36,427 nt of DNA from JAFGGT01 sp036733165 (GCA_036733165.1 DAINBB010000014.1:1-36427), one strand, 5' to 3'. Counted from the stretch's first letter, positions 14,143-22,090 are shown. Numbers and translations are program-made. The notes: a model not told the origin generated them from the letters alone.

Positions 14143-14823
14143 TTACAGTATTATCCTGGCATCGACGACAGAGACTCCCTGATCGTACACGAATACCGGA
14201 TTGAGGTCAAGCTCCCTTATCTCGGAATGTTCGTCGGAGAGGTCCGACACCTTCAATATGAGGTCTATCAGGGCATCGATGTCCTTGGGCCTTTCGCCTC
14301 TTATGCCCGTCAGGATCGGATATGCCTTTATCTCCCTGACCATCTCGGATGCGTCCACCCTGTCGACGGGGGTGACACGGAAGGAGACGTCCTTGAATAC
14401 CTCGACAAAGATACCGCCGAGGCCGAACATTATAACAGGTCCGAACTGGGGGTCCTGGGTCATCCCTATGATGACCTCTACGCCCTGTCTCATCATGGGG
14501 CTTATCAGGACGCCCAGAAGATCGGCCTCCTTGTCATAGTTCATTGCGTTCACTATGATCTTTGCATAAGCGGATCTTGCCTCAGCACTGTTCTTGATGT
14601 CGAGGACCACGCCCCCGGCATCGCTCTTGTGCAGAATTTGGGGAGAAAGGATCTTCATGGCTACGGGATATCCAAGCTCCTTGGCGAAGTCCGCAGCCTC
14701 GTCCTCGTTGGAGGCCACCCTGTAGGGTGGGACGTTTATACCGTACAACTTCAGTATCTCCCTGGCCTCGTTCTCAAGGAGTGACCTGTTCTCTTCCTTC
14801 GCCTTTTGTATTAACGGATGCAT
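14143..14823 (-). CDS. ATP-grasp subunit of ADP-forming acyl-CoA synthetase (beta-type, AcdB-like)
   Basis: 226 aa from ATG 14823 (an upstream TTG at 14835 is rejected). The sequence runs as the ATP-grasp beta subunit: ENEAREILKLYGINVPPYRVA, GYPVAMKILSPQILHKSDAGGV with the conserved histidine, GMTQDPQFGPVIMFGLGGIFVEVFKD, and a final RELDLNPVFVYDQG with metal-binding residues. In archaea the alpha-beta enzyme converts acyl-CoA, ADP and phosphate to acid, CoA and ATP. The alpha subunit (CoA-binding) is not in this window, so it must be encoded elsewhere. Length agrees with separate beta subunits (~230 aa). Monocistronic here or loosely linked to rps8e upstream (77-nt gap). Confidence 0.9.
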   Translation of the reverse strand: MHPLIQKAKEENRSLLENEAREILKLYGINVPPYRVASNEDEAADFAKELGYPVAMKILSPQILHKSDAGGVVLDIKNSAEARSAYAKIIVNAMNYDKEADLLGVLISPMMRQGVEVIIGMTQDPQFGPVIMFGLGGIFVEVFKDVSFRVTPVDRVDASEMVREIKAYPILTGIRGERPKDIDALIDLILKVSDLSDEHSEIRELDLNPVFVYDQGVSVVDARIIL

Positions 14824-14900
14824 ACCAATGACCAAAAACGACTTTGTATGATATACATCATTGAAATTTATAAAACTAACTAAAAGATGGGTGGAACCGT

Positions 14901-15275
14901 CTATTCCACCAAAATCGCGTTGAGAACGCCGTCCTGTCCGGGACGCGAGGTTATCCTGGCCTTGCCAATGTCGGTCTCGACGATGGCGCCCTTGGTGAGG
15001 ACGTTTCTCCTCACATAGTGTATGTTCGCCGGATTCTCCATAACTTTATGGATCTTTGCCCTCTTTGAACCTTCCGGTGTGTTCACGTTCACGAACTCTG
15101 TGCTCTTGATCTTTATCTTCTCATGACCGCCATAGGTCTTCGTGACCTTCTTACGGTACTCGCCGATTCTAGGTTCGATGAACTCGCTACCCATCTCTCT
15201 CTTTTTTTTCTTGCAGGCCAGCTTCAACCTGCCTCCAGTGTTCTTCCTACGTGACTTTCCCTGCCAAAATCCCAT
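14901..15275 (-). CDS. rps8e: Small ribosomal subunit protein eS8 (S8e)
   Basis: 124 aa, the usual size of archaeal S8e. It has the family N-terminus FWQGKSRRKNTGGRLKL and the lysine-rich KKKKREMG, then ENPANIHYVRRNVLTKGAIVET and GKARITSRPGQDGVLNA. It binds 16S rRNA in the small subunit. AGGTG lies 5 nt before ATG 15275 within one arm of a perfect 10-bp inverted repeat (15281-15315), so translation or transcription may be controlled there. Divergent from the methyltransferase gene. Confidence 0.96.
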   Translation of the reverse strand: MGFWQGKSRRKNTGGRLKLACKKKKREMGSEFIEPRIGEYRKKVTKTYGGHEKIKIKSTEFVNVNTPEGSKRAKIHKVMENPANIHYVRRNVLTKGAIVETDIGKARITSRPGQDGVLNAILVE

Positions 15276-15280
15276 GATAA

Positions 15281-15315
15281 CACCTAATAATCATGAATAA
15301 ATTACTTATTAGGTG
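15281..15315. promoter_or_regulatory. Perfect 10-bp inverted repeat covering the rps8e ribosome binding site
   Basis: CACCTAATAA (15281-15290) and TTATTAGGTG (15306-15315) are exact reverse complements around 15 nt. On the minus strand the arm nearest the start contains the AGGTG Shine-Dalgarno of rps8e. A minus-strand TATA-like CTTTTTAAAC at 15328-15337 would start transcription close to 15305-15312, so the repeat may be a DNA operator at the start site or, if the RNA begins further upstream, a hairpin that hides the ribosome binding site. Confidence 0.55.
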
Positions 15316-15327
15316 AATGTGCCAACG

Positions 15328-15337
15328 TTTAAAAAGC
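15328..15337 (+). promoter_or_regulatory. Near-palindromic TATA box between rps8e and the methyltransferase gene
   Basis: GTTTAAAAAG is centred ~26 nt before ATG 15359 on the plus strand; read on the minus strand it gives CTTTTTAAAC, suitable for rps8e. One element could serve both divergent genes. Confidence 0.5.
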
Positions 15338-15358
15338 TTTCTGTTTAAAGGATTTTCA

Positions 15359-15958
15359 ATGGACCATTACTTTTCCAGCAGCCCTCGCTCCAATCACGAT
15401 CTGTCGAAAATCAGCGAACATTTTGGAAACGAGACCTTCTACTTCTTCACGGACGCGGGGGTATTTGCCAAAGGCGGTTTGGACAAGGGCACCAGACTGT
15501 TGCTTGAGTCCATTGAACCTCTGTCCAAGGAACGTGTCCTGGACCTGGGATGCGGTTGGGGTGCCATCGGCATCATCATCTCGAGACTGTATCCCCAGGC
15601 AGACGTGCATCTCTCAGACATCAATCCTAGGGCCCTGTCACTGTCAAGGAAAAACGCAAAGGCCAACTACGTCAAGGTGACAGTGCATGACAGCGACATG
15701 TTCAATGATATCGGCACCTCGTTCGACATCATCTTGACGAACCCCCCCATCAGGGCAGGGAAGAAGGTCATCTACGAGATGATAGGACAAGGTTACGACC
15801 ATCTTGAGGATGGAGGCAGATTCTATGCGGTGGTGCGTACCAAACAGGGAGCGAGGAGCTACGGGGAGGAACTGGAAAAGCATTTCCAATCTGTAGAGAT
15901 CGTCAGGCGGGGGAGCGGTTACAAGGTGTTTAGGGCGGTCAGACATGAAAGGCGTTAA
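15359..15958 (+). CDS. RsmC-like class I SAM-dependent methyltransferase
   Basis: 199 aa from ATG 15359; a longer frame from 15317 begins next to the inverted repeat and covers the TATA box, so it is rejected. It opens MDHYFSSSP, as in archaeal MJ0882-type proteins. The SAM site is VLDLGCGWGAIGI (motif I) with DINPRALSLSRKNAK (motif II), and the catalytic motif is TNPPIRAGK, the NPP(F/I)R type found in rRNA guanine-N2 methyltransferases of the RsmC/RsmD group. The likely substrate is rRNA or tRNA guanine, but it is not fixed by sequence. It overlaps the downstream trm5 by 14 nt and forms a two-gene RNA methylation operon with it. Confidence 0.88.
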   Translation: MDHYFSSSPRSNHDLSKISEHFGNETFYFFTDAGVFAKGGLDKGTRLLLESIEPLSKERVLDLGCGWGAIGIIISRLYPQADVHLSDINPRALSLSRKNAKANYVKVTVHDSDMFNDIGTSFDIILTNPPIRAGKKVIYEMIGQGYDHLEDGGRFYAVVRTKQGARSYGEELEKHFQSVEIVRRGSGYKVFRAVRHERR

Positions 15959-16943
15959 GGCTTTGAAGAAGTTTGGGGAAGAGACCCGGAAGAGGCTGAT
16001 GGATGAGGGAAGGCTCCTCACTGGCTACAGGATAGTGACGGATGACGAACACATCTACTTCCCTGTGACTGAAAAGATCGAATGGGCCCAAAACATCGAG
16101 CTTGACTTCGAGAAGATCGAAAGGGAAGATACCTTCGAGGAGATGTTGGGCGAATTCCTTGCCAGGGACCTGATCGAGAGAATCCACACCTTCGATTCCA
16201 TCGGGGACATTGCTGTCATGGAGTTCGATGAGGCATTGGAACCGTATGCCAAGAGAATCGCTGAAATCTTCCTGGAGACACACAAGCACTATAAGACCGT
16301 GCTTTCCAAGAGCAGTGCGATAGAGGGAGAGTACAGGACAAGGCAGTACGTTCACCTGGCCGGCAGGGAGAGCACCATCACGAAGCACAAGGAATACGGT
16401 CTCGTGTTCGAGATGGACCTGAAAAACATGTTCTTCACCCCGAGGATGGCCAACGAGAGGAAGAGGGTTTCAGACCTGGTCAAGCCGGGAGAGGAGATAA
16501 TCGACATGTTCTGCGGGATCGGGCCGTTCTCCATCGCCATCGCGAAGAACTCCAGGCCCAAGGTCGTCTATGCTATTGACATAAACGAGGATGCCATAGA
16601 ATATCTTAAGCGGAACATCGAGACAAACAGGGTCCAGGGCGTCATTCCGATATGCGGCGACTCCAAAGAGGAGACAAAAAAACTTCCGCCAGCGGACAGG
16701 GTAATCATGAATCTGCCCAAGACGGCCCATGAATTCCTAGGCCCTGCAATGGACAATACAAAGAAAGGTGGCACCATACACTTCTATTCCATAGTGAGGG
16801 ATGATGAGATGGATGGTGTTAAGGACCTTATCAGAGAGAGAGCAGAACAACACGGAAGAAAGGCCTCTATCCTGAACGTGGCCAAGATAAAACCCTACTC
16901 TCCATACACATATCTGACATCCTTCGACATCAAGATAACTTAG
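15945..16943 (+). CDS. trm5: tRNA (guanine-37-N1) methyltransferase Trm5-type
   Basis: 332 aa. The SAM domain has IDMFCGIGPFSIAIA, AIDINEDAIEYLKRNIETN and the catalytic VIMNLPKTAHEFLGPA, the N-L-P type of the Trm5/Trm5b/Taw2 family; further N-terminal is GLVFEMDLKNMFFTPRMANER, also diagnostic. Trm5 adds the N1-methyl group of G37 beside the anticodon and prevents frameshifting; in archaea it also starts wyosine synthesis. The 332-aa length and N-terminal substrate domain fit Trm5; Taw2 (aminocarboxypropyl transferase) is the main alternative. It overlaps the upstream methyltransferase, and its last 14 nt overlap the end of the convergent rps17e. Confidence 0.9.
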   Translation: MKGVKALKKFGEETRKRLMDEGRLLTGYRIVTDDEHIYFPVTEKIEWAQNIELDFEKIEREDTFEEMLGEFLARDLIERIHTFDSIGDIAVMEFDEALEPYAKRIAEIFLETHKHYKTVLSKSSAIEGEYRTRQYVHLAGRESTITKHKEYGLVFEMDLKNMFFTPRMANERKRVSDLVKPGEEIIDMFCGIGPFSIAIAKNSRPKVVYAIDINEDAIEYLKRNIETNRVQGVIPICGDSKEETKKLPPADRVIMNLPKTAHEFLGPAMDNTKKGGTIHFYSIVRDDEMDGVKDLIRERAEQHGRKASILNVAKIKPYSPYTYLTSFDIKIT

Positions 16944-17133
16944 CCCTTTCCTCTTGCTTCTTGAGGGTGGTCACATAACCTACTATGCGGTTTTTGACCG
17001 TTTGGCTAGGTACCTCGAGAACGTCTTCCAAGAAGTCACGATTCTTGTCGTAGTCTATGCTAAGCTCGTCGGTGTACTTTACCAGGATCTCAGAAGCGAC
17101 CCTCTTAATGAATCTTGGTCTTATCCTTCCCAA
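16930..17133 (-). CDS. rps17e: Small ribosomal subunit protein eS17 (S17e), TTG start
   Basis: 67 aa. It opens GRIRPRFIKRVASEIL and continues with DYDKNRDFLEDVLEV and PSQTVKNRIVGYVTTLKKQ, all typical of archaeal S17e. The start codon is TTG 17133, with AAGGAGGA (17148-17141) 7 nt upstream, one of the strongest ribosome binding sites in the window. No ATG is available. A palindromic TATA-like ACATTTTTAAATGT lies ~45 nt upstream. The gene converges on trm5 and overlaps it by 14 nt. Confidence 0.93.
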   Translation of the reverse strand: MGRIRPRFIKRVASEILVKYTDELSIDYDKNRDFLEDVLEVPSQTVKNRIVGYVTTLKKQEERAKLS

Positions 17134-17174
17134 ATATTACTCCTCCTTGTACGGTATGGGAAATAACATAGGGG

Positions 17175-17188
17175 ACATTTAAAAATGT
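17175..17188 (-). promoter_or_regulatory. Palindromic TATA box for rps17e
   Basis: ACATTTAAAAATGT is a perfect palindrome apart from its two central bases and has a TATA-like core on either strand. On the minus strand it would start transcription about 17155, giving a ~22-nt leader that includes the ribosome binding site of rps17e. The rest of 17189-17418 holds no gene that I can support; a TATA-like CTATATATCATAT at 17371-17383 probably serves corA. Confidence 0.45.
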
Positions 17189-17418
17189 TTTGCATCGGTA
17201 AGTCTCTATGTTATATAAAAATGATAATATATAATAAGAAATATAACCCGGGGATCTCATGGAGCCATAGTTTTCTTTCACATCAGGCCAGTATTGAACG
17301 CAGAATATGGGGGCCAACATGCCCAATGTGCGTCCTCTACACCATTACAAACATTTAATAAAGAAATTAAAATCTATATATCATATAATGAGGCCTTACG
17401 GCATCCCAAGGTGATTGC

Positions 17419-18351
17419 ATGATCAGAATATACAAGAGGAACGACGAGGAGCTGGAAGAGATCGAGGGAATGGAGAAGGGATGCTGGATAAGGATGATAG
17501 CCCCGACCGAGGAAGAGATCACCGACGTGAGCCAGCAGTTCGACATACCGGTCGATTTCATCAAGGACCCCCTTGACAGAAACGAGAGGTCACGTACTGA
17601 GATAGAGGGCAGCGTCACGCTGATAATCCTTCGTACGCCCCACTTCGATCCCGAGGAGGAGAACGTCCAGTTCACCACCATGACATTGGGCATAATCATC
17701 TGCGAGACGGTGATAATAACCGTTTCCCTGAAGTTCAACGACATACTGGAAAAGATCACCTCCAAGAGGGTAAAGAACATCAATCCCGCCAAGAAGAGCA
17801 GATTCGTGCTGCAGCTTTTCTACCATAGTGCGCTTACATACCTCGACTACCTCAACAGGATAAACGCCAGGTCGAGCGCGATCGAGGACGAGCTCCATGA
17901 GTCCCTCAAGAACGAGGAGCTGATAAAGCTGCTCAATCTTGAGAAGAGCCTCGTGTACATATCCACGTCCCTAAAGGCCAACGAGCTCATGATGGAAAAG
18001 CTTCAAAAGAGCGTCTTTCTCCATCTCTACCCAGAGGACGAGGACCTGTTCGACGATGTCATCATCGAGAATCGCCAGGCGATAGAGGTGGCAAGGATAC
18101 ACACCGACATTCTCACAGGCACCATGGATGCATTCGCCTCCGTCATCTCGAACAATCTCAACGTGGTGATGAAGGTCCTGACATCTGTCACCATCATATT
18201 GATGCTGCCGACCCTCGTTGCCAGCATATACGGGATGAACATAAACCTGCCCTTCAGCGGCAGTGCCTATGCCTTCGAGATAATGATGGGTGTATCTCTC
18301 TTCTCCGCCCTTATGGGAATATTCTTCCTCTATCGCAAGAAATGGATATAA
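17419..18351 (+). CDS. corA: CorA-family magnesium/divalent-cation channel
   Basis: 310 aa. The long cytoplasmic N-terminal part (1-~245) is alpha/beta then helical. Two membrane spans follow at the C-terminus, with the signature YGMN at the outer end of the first (VTIILMLPTLVASIYGMNINLPF) and a short basic tail RKKWI. CorA pentamers conduct Mg2+ (also Co2+/Ni2+) inward. GGTGATTGC precedes ATG 17419, with GGTGA about 4 nt upstream, a clear ribosome binding site. Monocistronic, with the AsnRS gene following 78 nt later under its own promoter. Confidence 0.92.
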   Translation: MIRIYKRNDEELEEIEGMEKGCWIRMIAPTEEEITDVSQQFDIPVDFIKDPLDRNERSRTEIEGSVTLIILRTPHFDPEEENVQFTTMTLGIIICETVIITVSLKFNDILEKITSKRVKNINPAKKSRFVLQLFYHSALTYLDYLNRINARSSAIEDELHESLKNEELIKLLNLEKSLVYISTSLKANELMMEKLQKSVFLHLYPEDEDLFDDVIIENRQAIEVARIHTDILTGTMDAFASVISNNLNVVMKVLTSVTIILMLPTLVASIYGMNINLPFSGSAYAFEIMMGVSLFSALMGIFFLYRKKWI

Positions 18352-18373
18352 CGGGCGATTACGCCTTGATAAG

Positions 18374-18381
18374 ATTTATAA
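18374..18381 (+). promoter_or_regulatory. TATA box for asnS
   Basis: TTTATAAA lies ~50 nt before ATG 18430. It would yield a leader of about 25 nt that contains the AGGTG ribosome binding site at 18420-18424. Confidence 0.55.
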
Positions 18382-18429
18382 AACAGTCCATTAGAGCTTA
18401 TAATCAATAATGTGTTGTTAGGTGTGACC

Positions 18430-19710
18430 ATGAAGGACCTTTACATCAAGGATTTACCAGGGAAGATAGGAGAGGATGTTGACCTCTACGGATGGGTCTA
18501 CAGGAAGAGGAGGCACGGCAAGCTCGTATTCGTGGTCCTCAGGGACTCAACTGGCATCGTGCAGGTATCTGTCAAGAAACAGGACGTGAGCGAAGATGTC
18601 TTTGAAGCTGCCAAGATGTGCGAGATCGAATCATCGGTCTTTGTGAAGGGGCTTGTGAGGGAAGACGAAAGGTCCCCCGGCGGGATAGAGCTATCCTGCA
18701 AGGAACTCAAGGTCATCTCACCATCCCATGACTTCCCGATCCAGGAGGACACCGGGGCAGAGGCGCTGCTTGACATCAGGCACCTCACGCTCAGGTCAAC
18801 GGACGCGAAAATGGCCATGAGGATGAAGATGGGCGTCATCCAGGGCGCAAGGGAATACTTCGCCAAGGAAGGATTCACAGAGGTCTACGCCCCCATATTC
18901 GTCGGCGTCGCGGGCGAGGGCGGCGGCACCCTTTTCTCACTCGATTACTTCGGCCAGAAGGCCTATCTATCACAGACGGCCCAACTGCACCTGGAGGCCG
19001 CCATATTCCAGTTCGAGAACGTCTATTCCCTCGCGCCGTCCTTCAGGGCGGAGAAGTCAAGGACTAGGAGACACCTCACCGAGTTCTATCACCTCGAGGC
19101 GGAGATGGCTTGGTGCGACGAGGCGTGCAACGAGAAGGTAGAGGAAGGTCTCGTGTCACACATATGCAACTACGTGGGCGACAGATATCAGGAAGAGCTG
19201 AAGTACTTCGGGCAGGACCCATCGTATTTCAGGGACATGAAACCAAAGTTCGAGAGGATAAGCTACGACGAGGCAATATCGATCCTTCAGGGAAAGAACG
19301 TGGACATAGAGTTCGGATGCGATTTCGGATACGAGGAGGAAAAGGTGTTGACAGAGGATTTCGAGTACCCGTTCTTCGTGAAGAACTATCCAAAGGACAT
19401 CAAGGCGTTCTATATGAAGCAGGAAGGGGACAGGGCGGTCTGCGCCGACCTTTTGGCACCCGGTGGATACGGCGAGATAATAGGCGGAAGCCAAAGGGAG
19501 GACAATCTGGACCTTCTTGTCGAAAGGATACTGGCGGAGGGCGAGAGCCTAGACAGCTATGAGTGGTATCTTGACCTCAGGAGATACGGCAGCGTGCCGC
19601 ATTCCGGTTTCGGTCTCGGGATAGAAAGGCTTGTCAGGTGGATATCGAAGCTGGAACACATCAGGGAATGCTGTCTTTTCCCAAGGACGCCGGCAAGGAT
19701 ATACCCCTAG
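18430..19710 (+). CDS. asnS: Asparaginyl-tRNA synthetase
   Basis: 426 aa from ATG 18430, chosen over the in-frame ATG 18412 because AGGTG lies 5 nt upstream. The N-terminal OB-fold (GEDVDLYGWVYRKRRHGKLVFVVLRD) binds the anticodon. The class II catalytic core has motif 2 FRAEKSRTRRHLTEFYHLEAE and motif 3 GFGLGIERLVRWI, ending IRECCLFPRTPARIYP. The motif-2 context and the PRTPARIYP end favour AsnRS over archaeal AspRS. It charges tRNA-Asn directly, so the organism need not rely only on the GatCAB amidation route for Asn-tRNA. The last 4 nt overlap the opposing UPF0179 gene. Confidence 0.92.
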   Translation: MKDLYIKDLPGKIGEDVDLYGWVYRKRRHGKLVFVVLRDSTGIVQVSVKKQDVSEDVFEAAKMCEIESSVFVKGLVREDERSPGGIELSCKELKVISPSHDFPIQEDTGAEALLDIRHLTLRSTDAKMAMRMKMGVIQGAREYFAKEGFTEVYAPIFVGVAGEGGGTLFSLDYFGQKAYLSQTAQLHLEAAIFQFENVYSLAPSFRAEKSRTRRHLTEFYHLEAEMAWCDEACNEKVEEGLVSHICNYVGDRYQEELKYFGQDPSYFRDMKPKFERISYDEAISILQGKNVDIEFGCDFGYEEEKVLTEDFEYPFFVKNYPKDIKAFYMKQEGDRAVCADLLAPGGYGEIIGGSQREDNLDLLVERILAEGESLDSYEWYLDLRRYGSVPHSGFGLGIERLVRWISKLEHIRECCLFPRTPARIYP

Positions 19711-20129
19711 AGGCGCTCTACTTCCACAAGCTTCTTGGAACCTTCGGGACATTCGATGTCCCCTTTTATCTTCTTTATCAGGACCTTTTCACCATCTGAG
19801 AGCCCGATCGGCACACAGGTGTCCCAGTTCTTGCATCGCTTGTTCCTGCATGGTTGGGAGTACGGCAGCGACATGCCGTTGATGGCCTTCCTCTTGTCAA
19901 GGGCGAACTCAAGCGCAGGTTCAACTATCTCGACCAGCGTGAGATAGTCGTCCTCCTTGGGGCAATAGTGCTTCACCTTTTTGACGTCCACTATCTCATA
20001 CACCCTGCCCTTCTCAAGATTGTTGGCGCATGTGAATCTGAGCTTGCATGTGTCACATGCCTCGGAAGTCCCCTCGAATACGAACTTCATGCCCTTTCTG
20101 GCCATGCTTTCCCCTATAAGCGTCATCAT
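19707..20129 (-). CDS. UPF0179 family cysteine-rich protein
   Basis: 140 aa. It matches the archaeal UPF0179 family: LIGESMARKGMKFVFEG at the start, EACDTCKLRFTCANNLEKGRVYEIV, KKVKHYCPKEDDYLTLVEI, and CRNKRCKNWDTCVPIGL. The cysteines come in two groups that could bind metal or an iron-sulfur cluster. The function is unknown. The ATG (20129) overlaps the stop of egsA, so it is the second gene of an operon with egsA. The 3' end overlaps asnS by 4 nt. Confidence 0.9.
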   Translation of the reverse strand: MMTLIGESMARKGMKFVFEGTSEACDTCKLRFTCANNLEKGRVYEIVDVKKVKHYCPKEDDYLTLVEIVEPALEFALDKRKAINGMSLPYSQPCRNKRCKNWDTCVPIGLSDGEKVLIKKIKGDIECPEGSKKLVEVERL

Positions 20130-21163
20130 GCCTTGATCACCCCCGTGTTGAGGGCAAGATTCCTGGCAGCGTCCCTCGTGAGCCCCTCTGAACCCAGTAT
20201 CGTGTAGCGGTCCCTTATCTTGTGGGCCATGACAAGCGCCTCGAGTATGATGTCGTCATCCATCCCAAGGCCTTCGGCATCCACAGGTGCCTTGACGGTC
20301 TTCAAGGCCCGTCTTATGGAGCCCCATTTCCCTCCATGGAGGTACATCATCATGATAGACCCCACCCCGCATTGTTCCCCGTGCATCGCAGGCCTTGGCG
20401 CTATGGCGTCAAGTGCGTGTGAGAAAAGATGTTCAGAACCCGAGGCCGGTCTCGAAGAGCCGGCTATGCTCATGGCTATGCCGGAGGTGATCAGACCCTT
20501 CACCACCTTCCTTACCGCCCTCTCGGTCCCCTCCTTGATGAGACTGGCGTCCTTTATCATGAGCTTTGCCGAGAGAAGCGAGAGCTGGTAGGCGTATTCC
20601 GAGAAGTATTCCCCCTTGATCCTGTGTGCAAGTTCCCAATCCTTCACGGCCGTATAGTTGGAGATGAGGTCGGCATAACCTGCCGCAAGGAATCTGTATG
20701 GTGCGCCAGAGATGATCTTCGTGTCGGCTATCACCGCAACGGGAGGAAGCGCCTGAATGGATGTCTTCTCGTCCCGCTTTTTGATAGACGCCCTTGAGGA
20801 TGCTATGCCGTCGTGGGAGGCCGCCGTAGGCACTGATATGAAAGGTATGGACCTAAGCCTCGATGACAGCTTTGCAAGGTCTATGATAGTGCCGCCCCCA
20901 ACACCTATAAGGACATCGACCTCGGATGGAAGTTCATTGACTATGTTCTCCACCTCCGAGAAGTCGGCATGCTTAGCGAAAATGACAGGACAGGACAATA
21001 GCTCCGAAGCGTGTTTGGCAGCTATCTCATACGTGATATTGTCGCACAATATGATGGGGTCTTTGAAACCAAGCTCAACGACCACCTTGCCCAGTTCGTC
21101 GATGATCCCACTTCCCATGACTATTTTCCTTGGCATTTCCATGGTATGGGTGTATCTATCCAT
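20126..21163 (-). CDS. egsA: sn-glycerol-1-phosphate dehydrogenase
   Basis: 345 aa. NAD(P)H-dependent reduction of dihydroxyacetone phosphate to sn-glycerol-1-phosphate, which fixes the archaeal stereochemistry of membrane lipids. The nucleotide site is GVGGGTIIDLAK, followed by ISVPTAASHDGIAS. The zinc ligands are in GYADLISN (Asp), SGSEHLFSH (His) and AMHGEQCG (His). Length is normal. The start at ATG 21163 fits a TATA-like TTTATTAAA about 25-33 nt upstream (leaderless). It is the first gene of an operon with UPF0179 and diverges from the DUF63 gene. Confidence 0.96.
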   Translation of the reverse strand: MDRYTHTMEMPRKIVMGSGIIDELGKVVVELGFKDPIILCDNITYEIAAKHASELLSCPVIFAKHADFSEVENIVNELPSEVDVLIGVGGGTIIDLAKLSSRLRSIPFISVPTAASHDGIASSRASIKKRDEKTSIQALPPVAVIADTKIISGAPYRFLAAGYADLISNYTAVKDWELAHRIKGEYFSEYAYQLSLLSAKLMIKDASLIKEGTERAVRKVVKGLITSGIAMSIAGSSRPASGSEHLFSHALDAIAPRPAMHGEQCGVGSIMMMYLHGGKWGSIRRALKTVKAPVDAEGLGMDDDIILEALVMAHKIRDRYTILGSEGLTRDAARNLALNTGVIKA

Positions 21164-21196
21164 GTTTATTAAGGACGTAAATCATGTTTAATAAAC
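21164..21196. promoter_or_regulatory. 9-bp inverted repeat at the egsA promoter
   Basis: GTTTATTAA (21164-21172) and TTAATAAAC (21188-21196) are exact reverse complements around 15 nt. The outer arm coincides with the TATA-like box of egsA, and the inner arm abuts its ATG. It may be an operator that overlaps the core promoter, or TATA-like sequence that is symmetrical by chance. Confidence 0.4.
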
Positions 21197-21224
21197 TTTG
21201 TATTTTGGTTAGAAGGGAAAAAAG

Positions 21225-21233
21225 GTTTTATAC
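21225..21233 (+). promoter_or_regulatory. TATA box for the DUF63 gene
   Basis: The TTTTATACT stretch is centred about 25 nt before ATG 21254, consistent with a leaderless transcript for the DUF63-TPR operon. Confidence 0.5.
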
Positions 21234-21253
21234 TTCATTGGAAATCACTACCC

Positions 21254-22081
21254 ATGGCCAGTGTCTTCGATACAATATCCGATTTCATATCAAAGTACTT
21301 CATAGACCCCATAACCCAGCATTCCGGTTATAATATCGTGAACACCGTGACCTATGCGGTGATATTTGCCATAGGAACTTACTTTGGCATCAAGTTCTTC
21401 GAGAAGATACGGGTAAAGATAGACAAGAAGCTCATCCTCTCACTGATACCGTTCATGATCCTTGGCGGCACCTCGAGGGCGCTTGTGGACGCGGAGGTCT
21501 ATCCTGACACCCCTATCCTTATCACCCTGGGAATATATATCACGATCGCGCTTGTCACCATAGCGACGATGATAGTGATGAGCATCCTTCAGCAGCACCG
21601 CGATATCGACTTCCACAGGAATGTCTTCCTGGTGGGGGTCGTTCTGGCCTTGGTGAATATTGCGCTCATAGTCTATAATATAAAAAGGCCCGAGGGTCTG
21701 GTGTACATACTTGGCTCATTCGGCGCCCTCTACATTCCTCTGAGATTGATCTCGGGCCGCTATGACACCTTCCTCAAGGGAAACGAATACATCGTTGGGG
21801 CCCATATCTTCGATGCGGCCACGACATTTACTGGAATCCAGTTCTATGGATATGTGGAACAGCATGTGCTCACAGGATACTTCATCGACATCTTCGGCCC
21901 CGTGGTCATGTTTCCCCTGAAGATAATATTCATTACATTAAGTTTATATCTCCTGGATTGGATTATACCTGAAGGCGACTTCCAGAATCTCAATATAAAG
22001 AACATATTAAAAATGGTCATACTCATATTGGGCCTTGGTCCCGGGATAAGGAACATGTGCACCATAATAATGGCCGCATAG
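21254..22081 (+). CDS. DUF63 family membrane protein
   Basis: 275 aa with about seven hydrophobic spans. Family marks are FMILGGTSRALVDAEVYPDTP, then NEYIVGAHIFDAATTFTGIQFYGYVEQHVLTGYFIDIFGPVVMFPLKI and a final GLGPGIRNMCTIIM. DUF63 proteins are restricted to archaea, mostly euryarchaea, and have no established function. The conserved charged and aromatic residues inside the spans (RALVDAE, DAATTF) suggest an enzyme or transporter acting in the membrane. It is followed after 9 nt by the secreted TPR protein gene, so the two may act together at the cell surface. Confidence 0.9.
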   Translation: MASVFDTISDFISKYFIDPITQHSGYNIVNTVTYAVIFAIGTYFGIKFFEKIRVKIDKKLILSLIPFMILGGTSRALVDAEVYPDTPILITLGIYITIALVTIATMIVMSILQQHRDIDFHRNVFLVGVVLALVNIALIVYNIKRPEGLVYILGSFGALYIPLRLISGRYDTFLKGNEYIVGAHIFDAATTFTGIQFYGYVEQHVLTGYFIDIFGPVVMFPLKIIFITLSLYLLDWIIPEGDFQNLNIKNILKMVILILGLGPGIRNMCTIIMAA

Positions 22082-22090
22082 GTGTGATGG

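Noticed and set aside
15317..15358. Upstream ATG start for the RsmC-like methyltransferase
   Set aside because: It would include the TATA box in the coding region, its Shine-Dalgarno spacing is too short, and the family N-terminus begins at the ATG at 15359.
17105..17326. 73-aa minus-strand frame overlapping the start of rps17e
   Set aside because: It runs out of frame into a certain ribosomal protein gene and shows no family match or binding site.
17221..17358. 45-aa plus-strand ORF in the rps17e-corA spacer
   Set aside because: The ATG directly abuts a TATA-like sequence, with no room for a start site, and no Shine-Dalgarno is present.
21156..21185. Nine-codon upstream ORF overlapping the egsA start on the minus strand
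   Set aside because: The TATA position predicts a transcript that starts near the egsA ATG, so this ORF would not be in the mRNA.
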